Positions 9,152-19,288 of a stretch of 64,000 bases of DNA are shown piece by piece. The stretch is from positions 992,001-1,056,000 of the forward strand of contig CP097092.1 in the NCBI GenBank assembly GCA_023300185.1, in the 5' to 3' direction. This stretch comes from Lancefieldella parvula. GTDB taxonomy: Bacteria; Actinomycetota; Coriobacteriia; Coriobacteriales; Atopobiaceae. The notes beneath the pieces were generated by a model. It was not told where the DNA came from and searched no databases. It saw only the letters and a program-made list of their open reading frames with translations. Numbering within the stretch: the stretch's first letter is position 1; each line of letters starts with the position of its first letter. The position numbers and the translations under genes were made by a program.

Positions 9152-9748
9152 CTATCCCTCACAACGAACAAGTAAATCAACTTGAGCAATACCATAACGC
9201 TTACTCTTAGAAAGCTCAAAATTATCAAGAGAAACTGAATCAGATTTGTGGCTATGCTCGTACACTACCACAGCATCTTCTGTCAGACTTCCCGCCTGAG
9301 TCAAGTCTTTGAGCAGCTTGGATACTACCTCTGCCTCAACGGCATAAGGAGGGTCCAAAAATACCACGTCAAAAGGACCTCCAAACAGCTGGGATGACTC
9401 GGCTAAACGCGCAGTATCACCACAGATAACACTCATCTCAGAGGTGCTTACGCCAAGAGATTTAGCCGTACGCTTAATGCGCTCACACGTCTTTCTATCT
9501 TTATCAATAAAGGCAGCGTACAGGGCTCCTCTAGAAAGTAGCTCAAAACCCATAGCACCCGAGCCTGCAAAAGCGTCAAGCACTCTGGACTCACTGAGGT
9601 CAAGACCGCGAGAAGCCAAGATGGAGCTTGCAATAGCCTCACGCGTACGATCAGTGGTTGGTCGCGTAGTTCCCTTGCCATCAGGGGCCTCAATTGCACG
9701 ACCTTTCCATTTTCCGCCAACAATCCTCATGGGTTTTCTCGCCACCAA
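9152..9748 (-). CDS. rsmD: 16S rRNA (guanine966-N2)-methyltransferase
   Basis: 198-aa SAM-dependent methyltransferase that modifies G966 in 16S rRNA. The N-terminus MRIVGGKWKGR, the TRPTTDRTREAIASSI block, the SAM loop DAFAGSGAMGFE and the catalytic VFLDPPYAV are all present. The start is uncertain: TTG (9748), GTG (9745) or ATG (9730, residue MRIVGG, the family's normal N-terminus). It pairs with coaD downstream and follows recG, a common order. A GGCGAGAA octamer overlaps the candidate start region. Confidence 0.93.
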   Translation of the reverse strand: MVARKPMRIVGGKWKGRAIEAPDGKGTTRPTTDRTREAIASSILASRGLDLSESRVLDAFAGSGAMGFELLSRGALYAAFIDKDRKTCERIKRTAKSLGVSTSEMSVICGDTARLAESSQLFGGPFDVVFLDPPYAVEAEVVSKLLKDLTQAGSLTEDAVVVYEHSHKSDSVSLDNFELSKSKRYGIAQVDLLVRCEG

Positions 9749-9781
9749 ACCTATCTTGTACTGCAGTTTACCTGCAGGTTA

Positions 9782-11990
9782 TTACTTATAGCCAAGCTCT
9801 TCAAAATAGATGCCAAAGCGATCTTTTGCCTCAATTCCCAGCGTAGCATAGGCGTCGCTGGTAAGATTTGGGTCCTGTGCCGTAATAGCCAGAGCGTCCA
9901 TGTGAGCCGCCTCAATTAGATCTGCGTCTGCATAAAGGTCAGAGATCTTGAGCGTGGTGCCGCCCGACTGACGGTATCCCAAGGTTTCTCCCTCGTGTCT
10001 AAGCTCCAGGTCAAGCTCTGCCAAGCGCGCGCCGTCAGAGGTTTGCTCAAGGGCGGCCAAGCGCTTTCTTGCGGTAGAGCCTCGCTTGGCGTTACTGGCA
10101 AGATAGACGGTTCCTGGGAAGTCTCCTCGACCAACACGACCTCTGAGCTGGTGCAGCGTTGCCAAACCAAAACGGTCAGCATTAAAGACAATCATGACCG
10201 TAGCATTAGGAACGTCAACACCAACCTCAATGACGGTTGTGGAGACCAGAATCTGCGTCTTATTTGCGCGGAACTTTTCCATTACCTGATCTTTTTGTGT
10301 CTCAGGCAATCTACCCGTCAAAAGATCGCAGGTAAAGTCCTTGAAAACGGTCTTTGAGAGCTCCTCATATACGCGAGTTGCACTGTAGAGCTTACCGTTT
10401 GTACGAGCGGCCTCAGGAACATCCTCAAGCTCTTCTTCAGAATCGCTTGGATCAATCAAAGGGCAGACCAAATACGCCTGATGACCCGCTTGAACAGCTT
10501 CGGCGACAGCAGCATATGCTTGGTCAAGGTTTTCAGGCACACACAACTTGGTGGTAACGCCAGCGCCTGCCTTTGGTCTTTTGGTAATGCGAGACGTATC
10601 AACGTCTCCGTACAAAGAAAGTGCCAGCGTACGCGGAATAGGCGTTGCGCTCATGGCGAGAAGATCTACGCCTTGTCCTTTTTTGCGCAACGCTGTTCTT
10701 TGATCAACGCCAAAACGATGCTGCTCGTCTACAACAGCAAGGGTGAGCTGCTTAAATACCACGCGGTCAGAAAGAAGCGCAGTGGTGCCAAAGACAACGG
10801 ACAAAGAGCCGTCAGCTAGGCAAAGCTCAATCTGCTGCCTCTCCTCTTCTGAGGTAGAACCAGTAATAAGCGCCCACGTAATTCCAGCAAGTGAAAGCAA
10901 GGGGCCAATCTTATGAGCATACTGCTGAGCAAGAACCGAAGTAGGAGCCATCACGGCAGCCTGAGTTGAAGAATCTGCGGCTGCAGCCAAAGCAACGGCG
11001 GCAACGGCTGTTTTACCAGTGCCAACATCACCCAAAAGCAAGCGATTCATAATACGTGGTGCTGCCATATCAGAAAGAATCTCTTGCGCTGCGTGATTTT
11101 GCTCGTCAGTTAGAGCAAAGGGCAAAGCCTCAATCAGAGCCTTAACTTTAGGTCCATCTATAACGTGCTCAAAAGGCCTATGACCTGCAAGCTCCAAGTT
11201 TCTTCTCGCCAAAAGAGCAAGCTGCAAACTTAAGAGCTCATCAAAGGCAAGACGGCGACGAGCCTGTTCAGCTGCGTCCAAACTGGAGGGAAAATGAACC
11301 TCACGAAGCGCCGATGAGAGCGACATGAGGTGGTGTTTGGTGACAAGCTCTGAAGGCAGCCAATCACACACGCTTCCCGTGTCCGCCAAAGCCGCTGACA
11401 TAATACGACGCATCCATGCAGGACTCACGCCCTCGGTAGCTGGGTGAACAGGAAGAATTGCAGCTTTTGAAGGAACCTCTTTGGAGTGAGTCTCTTTGGA
11501 GCGGACCTCGTCGCTTGCATCAGATTTTGCTGTACTCAGAACTTCATAGAACGGTGACTTCATCTGGCGATAGCCGTAGGCAAAAAGCACCTTGCCGCTC
11601 AGAGCTACCTCATCATCAACGTGGATTTGCTCAGCTATCCAAGGCTGTCTAAAGAACGAGGCCGTAAGCACACCTGTATCATCCACAACCTCAATCTCTA
11701 CAATGACCATCTTGGGGCGTGGGCGTTTTGTCTTTACCGAAGCAACGCGGCCCGGTAATAGTAGCGTCCTCGCCTATCTGCGCAAAAGCAATCTGCACTC
11801 GATGGGAAAAATCGAGGTAGCGATGAGGCACGTTGAGCAAAAGGTCTCGAACACGCAGAATGCCGAGACGCTCAAGCGCCTCGGCACGATTTGCATTGAC
11901 ATACCTTAACCTGGTCACGCTATCAACAAGCGAGCAGGTATGAGCCACTCGCTCTGATGCGGGAGCGATGCTTACCTTAGACTCAGACAT
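9782..11990 (-). CDS. recG: ATP-dependent DNA helicase RecG (one apparent frame break)
   Basis: Branched-DNA helicase that reverses stalled forks and processes recombination intermediates. About 735 aa when joined. The N-terminal wedge/OB region is at residues 50-150, helicase motif I GDVGTGKTAVA, motif II VVDEQHRFGV, SATPIPRTL, and a C-terminal VIEVGVDVPNATVMI ending HQLRGRVGR. The first 80 or so codons are in another frame from the rest. The break lies at 11749-11753 (minus strand ACC GGG CCG), where removing one base gives TITGRVASVKTKRPRPKM. The ATG at 11990 follows the fakA stop directly. A consensus error is the simplest explanation. Confidence 0.92.
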
Positions 11991-11993
11991 TTC

Positions 11994-13657
11994 CTACTCA
12001 ATAGAGAAGATGACTGGATAGAGTGGCTGCTCGCCGCGCTGAGCGTCAACCTCAAGGTCTGGATAGGCGTCCTCGACTCTGCTGGCGAGAAGATCGAGCT
12101 GCTCGTCAGAGAAGTCCTCACCTGCAAGAATGGTGAGGTTGTCGCCCTCTTCCTCCTCTTGCATCTTAGCGATAAGGTCAAGCGTGACCTTCATGACATC
12201 AGAGCCGACAACATCAATGGAGCCGCCCTGAATACCCATAACATCGCCATCATGGATAGGAGTGCCGTCAGCTGCGGAAGAATCGCGGACCGCGGTAGTA
12301 ACCTCACCATAACGAACGCCAGAGATAGCGTCAGTCATCTCTTCTACCAGCTCTTCAAATGGAACGCCATCTGCAACAACAAACATTGCAGCAAATGCCT
12401 GAAGAACAGACTTGGTTGGAATAACAGCAACCTTAACATCCTCACATGCGCTTGCAGCAGCCTCTGCTGCCATACGAATGTTGGAGTTGTTTGGCATAAC
12501 AATAACCTGGTCTGCATTGGCCTCTTCAATTGCAGCAAGAATATCTGCAGTTGAAGGGTTCATGGTCTGGCCACCAGAAACAACAACGTCAACACCAAGA
12601 GACTTCAAGATTGATTCAGCGCCAGAACCAGCAGTTACCGCAACAAAGCCAAGCTCTTTTTAGGTGCAGCTGCAGCCTTCTTATCTTCAGCGATCTTCTC
12701 GGTACGCTCCTTAGCCTCAAGGTCCATGTTGTGAATGAAGACCTCAAAAATCTGGCCGTACTGAAGCATGTACTCAAGAACCTTGTTAGGAGTATTTGAG
12801 TGAACGTGAATCTTGTAGTCTGGGTTTGCGCCAACAAGAAGCTCGCAATCACCCATAGTTGCCAGGAAGTTCAGAGCTGCTTCCTCGTCAAAGTCTGGGC
12901 TATCTGCCTTGAAGAGGAACTCGTTGCAGTAACGATACTCAGAACCCTCCCAGTCATCGTTGAGCTCAATCTCAACCTTTGCGCTGGTAGCAGCCTTAGC
13001 GTCAGAAACAGAAACAGTGGTCTGGAAGTCAGTTGTTTCAGTCTTGCCGGTAACAGCATTTACAAAGCCCTCAAGGAAGGTTGCAAAACCAAATGCACCA
13101 GAGTCAACAACACCGTTCTCTTTGAGGACAGGAAGAAGCTCAGGAGTGCGGGCAACAGACTCATATGCCTCAACAACCAGAGCGTCCAAAACCTCAACTG
13201 GGGTGAGCTGAGACTTCTCAAGGGAGTCTGCCTTAGCAGAAACGTCTTTAAGGACGGTAAGAATAGTGCCCTCAACTGGCTTTCTAACAGCCTTAAAAGC
13301 AACTTCTTTACCGCGACGGAAAGCGTGAGCAATATCCTTTGGAGTTACTGCCTCAGGATTTTTAACGTCACACAGACCTTCGGCAATACCACGAAGAATC
13401 TGAGACGTAATAACACCAGAGTTACCACGAGCTCCCATCAAAGAACCGTGAGTGATTGCCTTTGCAATATCCTGCATGCTTGCATCTTGAGGAAGATCTT
13501 GAACCTCACGAACAACGGTGCCCAAGGTAAGGGACATGTTAGTGCCGGTGTCTCCATCTGGTACAGGGAAAACGTTGAGCTTGTTGATCTCTTCTGCTTT
13601 GTCTGCAACGGCAAGGGCTGCTACAGGGAAGCAGGTACGAATGACATTTGAAATCAC
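11994..13657 (-). CDS. fakA: Fatty acid kinase catalytic subunit FakA (DAK-type; one apparent frame break)
   Basis: DAK2-domain kinase that, with a DegV-family FakB protein, phosphorylates fatty acids for PlsX/PlsY lipid synthesis (YloV in Bacillus). The nucleotide/metal motif NVFPVPDGDTGTNM lies in the first 45 residues, a central DUF1949-like segment follows, and the C-terminal domain contains SGGQTMNPSTADILAAI. The break is at the T run 12657-12661 (five A on the coding strand; six would restore KKELGFVAVTAGSGAE). The joined length is about 555 aa, normal for the family. The start is a GTG at 13657 after GAGG. asp23 is directly upstream and recG directly downstream, as in Bacillus. Confidence 0.9.
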
Positions 13658-13694
13658 GTTAGACCTCAGTTCCTACTCATTTGAAGCAAAAAGC

Positions 13695-14042
13695 TTAGCG
13701 AGAATTACGCATGGCCTCGATATGTACAGTTACATCAACACATGAAAGCTCTGCAATTTGCTTAAGCAAAAACTTTACTGAGCTCTCAAGATTGTCGACA
13801 ACAGACGCCATGTTAACGCCCTGCTCAACAACAATGTGAAGGTCAACCTGAACTCCCTTAGGAGTTGGGGTCACATCAATACCCTTACGAAGTCGGTAGG
13901 TTGGAAGAAGACGAGCAACACCTGCTGCCTCATCAATCTCTGCCATGCCAACAACGCCATAACATTCCATAGCTGCATAGCCCGCCAGGTCAGCAAGGCA
14001 ATCATTAGAAACTCTTAGTGTTCCAGGAACAGCGGTAGTCAT
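13695..14042 (-). CDS. Asp23/Gls24-family envelope stress protein
   Basis: 115-aa Asp23 (YloU-like) domain protein. The start at 14042 (MTTAVPGTLRVSNDCLADLA) is preferred over one 36 bp upstream because GAGAGGAG lies eight bases before it. The family fold is seen in GYAAMECYGVVGMAE, VDLHIVVEQGVNMASV and VDVTVHIEAM. These proteins are membrane-peripheral envelope or alkaline-stress factors; in Gram-positives one copy is encoded before fakA, as here. The exact role is not settled by the sequence. Confidence 0.9.
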   Translation of the reverse strand: MTTAVPGTLRVSNDCLADLAGYAAMECYGVVGMAEIDEAAGVARLLPTYRLRKGIDVTPTPKGVQVDLHIVVEQGVNMASVVDNLESSVKFLLKQIAELSCVDVTVHIEAMRNSR

Positions 14043-14249
14043 TACATAACTCCTCTCGCAAGAACCAGGGTTAGTCATTGTTATTTAGTATACCGCAGGA
14101 CACATTTATTATTAAAGCGGCTTATACATACAAGTTGATAACCTTGCAATTGACAAATCTTTTTCTTGTTATTTAATCTTGGTGTAATAAATGAAAAACA
14201 TTCAAAAGCTGTCAAAAAGCTATCTAATTGTGAATGTTATATTCATGCT

Positions 14250-14277
14250 TTGACAACACAATATATTGTGCTATATT
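14250..14277 (+). promoter_or_regulatory. rpmB promoter with a perfect palindrome in its spacer
   Basis: TTGACA (14250-14255) and TATATT (14272-14277) are 16 bp apart, a good housekeeping promoter about 60 bp before rpmB. A 14-bp perfect palindrome CACAATATATTGTG (14257-14270) fills the spacer, an ideal place for a repressor. A second TTGACA lies about 100 bp upstream near 14151. The cognate regulator is unknown. Confidence 0.65.
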
Positions 14278-14336
14278 TATTCGGCTATTTGGAAATTTTA
14301 GGCGCAGAGGGCGCCTATCCTATGGAGGTCTTACTC

Positions 14337-14525
14337 ATGTCGAAGGTCTGTGATTTCTGCGGTAAGCACGCCGTTGCCGGTCGCTCCATCTCCCACTCTC
14401 ACCGTACTGTGGCCCGCACCTTTAAGCCAAACATCCAGCGTGTTACTGTCGTTGTCGATGGCCAGCGCAAGAAGATGAATGTTTGCTCCCGTTGCCTCAA
14501 GTCCGGCAAGATTGCTCGCAACTAA
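14337..14525 (+). CDS. rpmB: 50S ribosomal protein L28
   Basis: 62-aa ribosomal protein, MSKVCDFCGKHAVAGRS at the start and SGKIARN at the end. Four cysteines in CDFC (5, 8) and CSRC (50, 53) make it the zinc-binding C+ form. The ATG at 14337 follows TGGAGG. It is transcribed alone from a clear promoter, divergent from asp23-fakA, and is closed by a strong terminator. Zinc-containing L28 genes are often zinc-regulated in Actinobacteria; the palindrome in the promoter makes regulation plausible but does not resemble a known Zur box. Confidence 0.97.
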   Translation: MSKVCDFCGKHAVAGRSISHSHRTVARTFKPNIQRVTVVVDGQRKKMNVCSRCLKSGKIARN

Positions 14526-14553
14526 GCAACTCAGCTCGTCTTACCTCAAACTT

Positions 14554-14582
14554 AAAAAGGTCGCTTCGGCGACCTTTTTTCT
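14554..14582 (+). terminator. rpmB terminator
   Basis: Stem AAAAAGGTCGC / GCGACCTTTTTT with a stable TTCG tetraloop, starting about 28 bp after the rpmB stop. Confidence 0.9.
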
Positions 14583-14638
14583 TAGCTCGATTATCTGACG
14601 GCAACATCTAATACTTCTTGCTGGACTTACAGCCGCTC

Positions 14639-14671
14639 GTTGGGGCTTTGTTTCTCAAACGCAGCCCCAAC
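14639..14671. other. Hairpin between convergent rpmB and the TPK fusion gene
   Basis: Perfect 9-bp inverted repeat GTTGGGGCT / AGCCCCAAC with a 15-nt loop, 18 bp beyond the stop of the minus-strand gene. It lacks a T run, so it may stabilise 3' ends rather than terminate. Confidence 0.45.
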
Positions 14672-14688
14672 GCGACTCGATGAACGTC

Positions 14689-16053
14689 TTAGTTCCAAAG
14701 CTGCACCAAAAGACAGCCCTTCTCGCACCTTACCCAAGCATTGTCTGATTCCACGATATTTGAAATACCGTCGTCTCCCAGCAAGGTAAACTTCTGATGA
14801 TTAAGATTCCACCTCATGCCGGCCTCAGAAACCTCGCACTCCTCTGACAAAGCTACAAGAGAAATCTTTTTACCTGCATTAGTTTCGCTCAGATGCCAAG
14901 AATCAACCTGGCCTGCAGCTAAAAAGCGCATCTCAAAGTCATTTTCAATAACTCGAACGCATGCCTTGCCCGTCTTTGCCCACGTGGCGAGAAGACCAAG
15001 CACTACAAGCTGGTGATCAAGGTGTCCGCCAGATGTGGAGACAACCGTAAGCGAGAGCTTGCTGTCTCTACGAATTGCCTCGTACTCAGCAGACTTCAGA
15101 GCAAGAGCCAGGTCGGTATCGTACTTGTCCGCATTAAACTTCATGCAAGGTACCTGCTGCTCTTTGAGCCAAGCCAGAGTTTCTGGTGTAGCCGAGTCAA
15201 AGTCTCCAAGCGCAAGTTGTGGAATCACGCCGGCAACACGACATGCGTCTGCGCCGTGGTCAACCGCTATCAGGTAGTCAGCGCTTTGGGCGCAAGTAGC
15301 CAGCGTCGTGTGCAAAACCGCCTCTGGGGATCCGCCCACAACAAGGACCTCAAGGGGTTTCTCGCCAGAAGGAGCGGCAGCTAGAGGGCGCTCGTAGTCC
15401 TGAAGGCGCAGAAGCGACAACTCGCCGTAGGTGTGGGCAAAGATGTTAGAGTGCTCGCGCATAAAGACGGGGTCGCGGCCGTCGTGGTCGTTGTAGAGCG
15501 CTACCACAGGAAAGCCTGCATTTTGAGCCGTCTGAGCGCCAAATGGAGCGTCCTCAAAGACCCAGGTAGTTGCCTTATCGGTGCCAAGACGGCGAAGAGC
15601 CTCAAGGTAAACATCGGGCTCAACCTTGTCCACTCCCCCAACATCTTCTGTTGAGACCACTGTTTTGAAGAGGTGCTCAATACCTTGAGCTGCCAGAGCT
15701 GCACGAACTTCTCTCACGGGAGTTGACGAAGCAACGGCCAGAGGAATGCCTGCATCGTAGAGTTCCTGTAAGAACTCCTTTGCACCGGGAATGATTGAAA
15801 CATGATGTTGGTACTGATCAGTTACGTACGCGCAGAACTCTTCATACAAAGCCTCCGCTGTAATAGGCAAATCCAGCTCATCAACGCAAATCTGACATCC
15901 ACCAATGAGGGAAACAGCCTCTACGCGGTCAAAAATATCCGAATCAATAGTCTTGCCATATTTAGGAAGAACAGCGCCAAAAACGTTATGCCAAACGCGC
16001 ATTGAATCAACAAGAGTTCCATCGCAATCAAAAATTGCACCGGTCACCTGCAT
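14689..16053 (-). CDS. HAD-family phosphatase fused to thiamine pyrophosphokinase
   Basis: 454-aa two-domain protein. Residues 1 to about 220 are a beta-phosphoglucomutase-like HAD phosphatase with the nucleophile motif DCDGTLVDS (D9, D11). Residues about 235-454 are a thiamine pyrophosphokinase: VDHGAD, ALGDFDSATP, KYDTDLALAL and TSGGHLDHQ match the TPK substrate and metal motifs. TPK makes thiamine diphosphate from thiamine plus ATP. The fused phosphatase could supply thiamine by dephosphorylating thiamine monophosphate, but that is inference. There is no frame problem at the junction. It stands alone, convergent with rpmB and divergent from the zinc-ribbon gene. Confidence 0.85.
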   Translation of the reverse strand: MQVTGAIFDCDGTLVDSMRVWHNVFGAVLPKYGKTIDSDIFDRVEAVSLIGGCQICVDELDLPITAEALYEEFCAYVTDQYQHHVSIIPGAKEFLQELYDAGIPLAVASSTPVREVRAALAAQGIEHLFKTVVSTEDVGGVDKVEPDVYLEALRRLGTDKATTWVFEDAPFGAQTAQNAGFPVVALYNDHDGRDPVFMREHSNIFAHTYGELSLLRLQDYERPLAAAPSGEKPLEVLVVGGSPEAVLHTTLATCAQSADYLIAVDHGADACRVAGVIPQLALGDFDSATPETLAWLKEQQVPCMKFNADKYDTDLALALKSAEYEAIRRDSKLSLTVVSTSGGHLDHQLVVLGLLATWAKTGKACVRVIENDFEMRFLAAGQVDSWHLSETNAGKKISLVALSEECEVSEAGMRWNLNHQKFTLLGDDGISNIVESDNAWVRCEKGCLLVQLWN

Positions 16054-16152
16054 AATGCCTCCGTAAACAAACTTATTAGTTGCAATCGTGAAATATCTAC
16101 TCTAAGTAGGGTAAAGTATCTCACGTTTATAAATTGTTTTCATGGAGGATGC

Positions 16153-16338
16153 ATGGCACGTTATAGCTATCACTGCACACACTGCGACAATACCTTTGAG
16201 ATTGAGCGCCCAATGAGCCTGAAGATTGAAGCTCCTCAGTGCCCAAAATGCGGACACGAGACTGAGCGCGTTTACAACACCTCAACCATTGTCTTTAAGG
16301 GCAGCGGCTTCTATAACACCGACAGCAAGGGAAAGTAA
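16153..16338 (+). CDS. FmdB-type zinc-ribbon protein
   Basis: 61-aa FmdB/CxxC putative regulatory protein. Cysteines C8/C11 and C30/C33 form a zinc ribbon, followed by the family's YNTSTIVFKGSGFYNTD tail. The ATG at 16153 has GGAGG seven bases upstream. The family is widespread, with a proposed regulatory or translation-linked role but no proven function. The gene is transcribed alone between two minus-strand units and is closed by a hairpin. Confidence 0.9.
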   Translation: MARYSYHCTHCDNTFEIERPMSLKIEAPQCPKCGHETERVYNTSTIVFKGSGFYNTDSKGK

Positions 16339-16384
16339 TTCCGTGCTCTAAGCCTGAAAGTATTCTTTAAACATCACTTATGAG

Positions 16385-16416
16385 GCTCTTGTTGTACAAC
16401 TCAGCAAGAGCTTTTA
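16385..16416 (+). terminator. Terminator after the FmdB-type gene
   Basis: Stem GCTCTTG / CAAGAGC with a loop that contains a smaller GTTGTACAAC palindrome, followed by TTTTATTT. It lies just before the convergent rsmB stop. Confidence 0.7.
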
Positions 16417-17806
16417 TTTGCGCTTAAGTACCGCCATAAAGTGAGCATCACAATCAGCGGACGCAAAAGCTGTCTGCAAATATCCCTCTGGTGTAATGCA
16501 CGTATCGAGAAACTCTTGTGCCTCTGAGGTTAAGCATGCACGCGCAGGGCACTCAAAAAGACTTTGCACCTCAAAATGAGAGCCCTCTGAGCTTGCAAGA
16601 AAATCATCTACAACCTGCTGATTCTCTGAATTTGAGAGCGAACACGTCGCATAGACTAAATAACCACCAATCTCTACACGGCTGCTGCAGCTCTGCAAGA
16701 GTTTGGTTTGTAAAGCGGTAAGCTCTCCGCCGTCATACAGACTTTCTGGTGACAAATTCCATGCAATCTCTGGATGACGACGAAGCGTACCCAAACCAGA
16801 GCAGGGAGCATCAATAAACACCACGTCAAAGCTCTGATTAAGCTCCTCTGGAACCTCTGGTGACACAAACTGTGTAGCGTCAAACGTGAGTGATGTAACC
16901 TGATCTGAAAGGCCAGCAGTTTTCAATCTTCTTTTTGAAACGTGGGACTTTCCCTTTACAAGTTCAACAGCGGTTATATGGGTATTCTCTTTACCAAGTA
17001 CCTCAAAAGCATGAGAGAGCAGCAAGGACTTAGTTCCTCTGCCCTGTCCAACCTCAAGCATATCTTGGTCTACATAAGATGCCGCGAGAAGTGCCACAAG
17101 CTGAGAAGCTAAATCTGCAGGAACAAGCTGAACTTTCTTTACATATGCATCAACGTTAAGTTGAGCAGGATTCTTTACCTCATACACATCTGGCAGAACT
17201 GTTTGCTGTAGCTCTAAAGAGCTGCTCTGCAATTGTTGTTCTGATACGTTTCTTTGTAGAACATACACAGGAGCTGGGTTCTTTAAATTAAGAATGAGCT
17301 TTTGAGCGGCAGACTCTCCCAGCGACTCAATAATCTCCAAACAAATCCACTCAGGAATGCCTGACGCCCACGAAAGCTCTGAAGGAGTTTTCGGGTTTTT
17401 CGCGCGCGTCAGCTGAGCTTCTTTTTCAGAAATTTTTCTAAGCACAGCATTTGCAAGACCAGAAGAACGCTTTGAGATAGACTTTACCAGCTCAACACCT
17501 TGGCTAATGGCGGCGTCACGTCTAGTCTCTAAATATAAAACCTCAAATACAGCAATACGGAGAGCGTCCTGTACCTTTGGCTCTAGATGAATACCTGACT
17601 TAAGATGATTCTTTAAGAGCTTCATCAAGTTTGCCTTTGGTAAGCGTTGCTCCCAGTGCAAGACGAGTAGCAAAAGCTTTATCTTGTACAGAAAGTTCTG
17701 AGAAATCTTTTGACTCTCGTAAGTAATCACGAATGCGTAAATTATTGCGTCTACACTCAAAGAATGCCTGATAGGCCACTCTTCGAGCAGGAGTTAAGGT
17801 GGCCAT
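16414..17806 (-). CDS. rsmB: 16S rRNA (cytosine967-C5)-methyltransferase (one apparent frame break)
   Basis: RsmB/Sun-family SAM methyltransferase. An N-terminal NusB-like helical domain (MATLTPARRVAYQAFFECRR) precedes the catalytic domain: EVGQGRGTKSLLLS (SAM site), VFIDAPCSGLGTLRRHPEI (catalytic PC motif) and VYATCSLSNSENQ (second Cys). The first 65 codons are in another frame. The break is at 17612-17614 (minus strand CTT AAA GAA), where removing one A gives DEALKNHLKSGI. The start at 17806 overlaps the fmt stop (TAATG). The joined protein is about 464 aa, a normal length. It is the last gene of the addB-addA-priA-def-fmt-rsmB run. Confidence 0.92.
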
Positions 17807-18729
17807 TATTGAAGCATCTGCCAGGTCATCTGGGACTTCTGAAGTCCTGCGGCAAATGATTTTGCATCCATAGAGCGCTTGCCATCTGGACGCACCTCAA
17901 GAAGCTCAAGAGTTCCTTCAGCACAGCCAAGGAACAACCTATGATCTTGAACAGCAACCTGACCTTGAGCAACAGAAACTTCACTTGGTGCTAGTTGAGC
18001 GGACAAAGCGCGAAGAGACCTGCCTCCAACAGATACGCGAGCAGGAGCGGTATCAGACGAAGCCTGAACCCTCAGCGCATTTACCTGGGCTGAATCTTCT
18101 GGAGCAAGCTTCATTTCTTGCTTGGTAACTTTAGGAGCAAACGTTACTTCTCGCTCATCTTGTGCATGCCACTCAAGAGAGCCTTCCTTGAGCTCAGAAA
18201 GAGCCTCAGACAGTGCGTCAGCACCCAAATGTGCTAGAGCGTCAGTAAGTTGCTCAGTATTTTTGGAGCCAACCTCACACGATGCCTGCTTGCACCAATC
18301 TCCCGCGTCAAGCTCGTGCGCAATTTTCATGATAGAAACGCCAGCAACCGTGTCACCCGCGAGGATGGCACGCTGAATTGGTGCAGCCCCTCGCCAGCGA
18401 GGCAGCAGCGACGCGTGTACATTCAGAGCACCATAAGGTGCAAGAGAGATAACCTCATCTGGCAAAATACAGCCAAAAGCAACCACACAGAGCGCTTCTG
18501 GTTGTACCTCACGCATTGCAGAGATTACTTCTGGAGTCATGCGGTTTGCCTCAAGAACGGGCAATCCTAGTTCTTGTGCGCATTCTTTTACGGGAGATGG
18601 CTCAAGTGTTTTACCACGACCACGAACAGCATCTGGCCTTGTAATAACCAAAGCAACCTGGTGATCATGGGCAAGTTTTTTGAGCGATGGAACAGCAAAA
18701 TCTGGAGTTCCCATAAAGACTACGCGCAT
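17806..18729 (-). CDS. fmt: Methionyl-tRNA formyltransferase
   Basis: Formylates initiator Met-tRNA using 10-formyl-THF. 307 aa, full length. Catalytic residues sit in LNVHASLLPRWRGAAPIQ (N103, H105) and ELDAGD (D144). The C-terminal oligonucleotide-binding domain starts near residue 205. The start at 18729 lies 8 bp after def, and the two enzymes act at opposite ends of the same process (adding and removing the formyl group). The stop overlaps rsmB. Confidence 0.96.
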   Translation of the reverse strand: MRVVFMGTPDFAVPSLKKLAHDHQVALVITRPDAVRGRGKTLEPSPVKECAQELGLPVLEANRMTPEVISAMREVQPEALCVVAFGCILPDEVISLAPYGALNVHASLLPRWRGAAPIQRAILAGDTVAGVSIMKIAHELDAGDWCKQASCEVGSKNTEQLTDALAHLGADALSEALSELKEGSLEWHAQDEREVTFAPKVTKQEMKLAPEDSAQVNALRVQASSDTAPARVSVGGRSLRALSAQLAPSEVSVAQGQVAVQDHRLFLGCAEGTLELLEVRPDGKRSMDAKSFAAGLQKSQMTWQMLQ

Positions 18730-18737
18730 GCCAACTC

Positions 18738-19280
18738 CTAATAGTCTGTTTGACCAGGACGAGCGCCAGAAGCCAGCGCCTCTTTGTACTCCTGCAGCGT
18801 CTCCATACGAGCACCTGGTCCCAGGTGATCTGGCATGGTTACGCCGTTAATGTGGTCAATCTCATGCTGCAAACAGACGGCGAGAAGATCTCCTTCTGCC
18901 TCATAGCGCATCAGATCGCCCTCGAGGTTATATGCGTGAACGACAACATGGCTTGGGCGCGTAACCGGAACAGTAATGCCAGGGAACGAAAGACAGCCCT
19001 CCTCGTACACACGAGGCTCACCATCTGCAACTTTAATCTCTGGATTAATGAGCACAAAAGGGTTCTCTTGACCGTTTGGATAATCAACATCGATGACTAC
19101 CATGCGCTTCATATAGCCAACCTGAGGTCCAGCAAGACCAACGCCGTCGGTGGCATACATAACTTTGAGCATATGCTCGGCCATCTTACGGACATCGTCG
19201 TTAATATCGTCAATCTCTTCACACTTTTGGCTCAGACGAGGGTCTGGCCAAAGCACCATATCATCAACTTCAGAACTCAT
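18738..19280 (-). CDS. def: Peptide deformylase
   Basis: Removes N-formyl groups from nascent proteins. 180 aa. All three metal-enzyme motifs are present: GVGLAGPQ (46-53; the usual second Ala is Gly), EEGCLSFPG with metal ligand C96, and HEIDH with ligands H139 and H143. It sits between priA and fmt, the standard order, 8 bp from each. Confidence 0.96.
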   Translation of the reverse strand: MSSEVDDMVLWPDPRLSQKCEEIDDINDDVRKMAEHMLKVMYATDGVGLAGPQVGYMKRMVVIDVDYPNGQENPFVLINPEIKVADGEPRVYEEGCLSFPGITVPVTRPSHVVVHAYNLEGDLMRYEAEGDLLAVCLQHEIDHINGVTMPDHLGPGARMETLQEYKEALASGARPGQTDY

Positions 19281-19288
19281 AACTATCC

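Noticed and set aside
14290..14320. Ribosomal-protein leader riboswitch before rpmB
   Set aside because: A small GGCGC/GCGCC stem exists, but no known L28 leader structure could be recognised.
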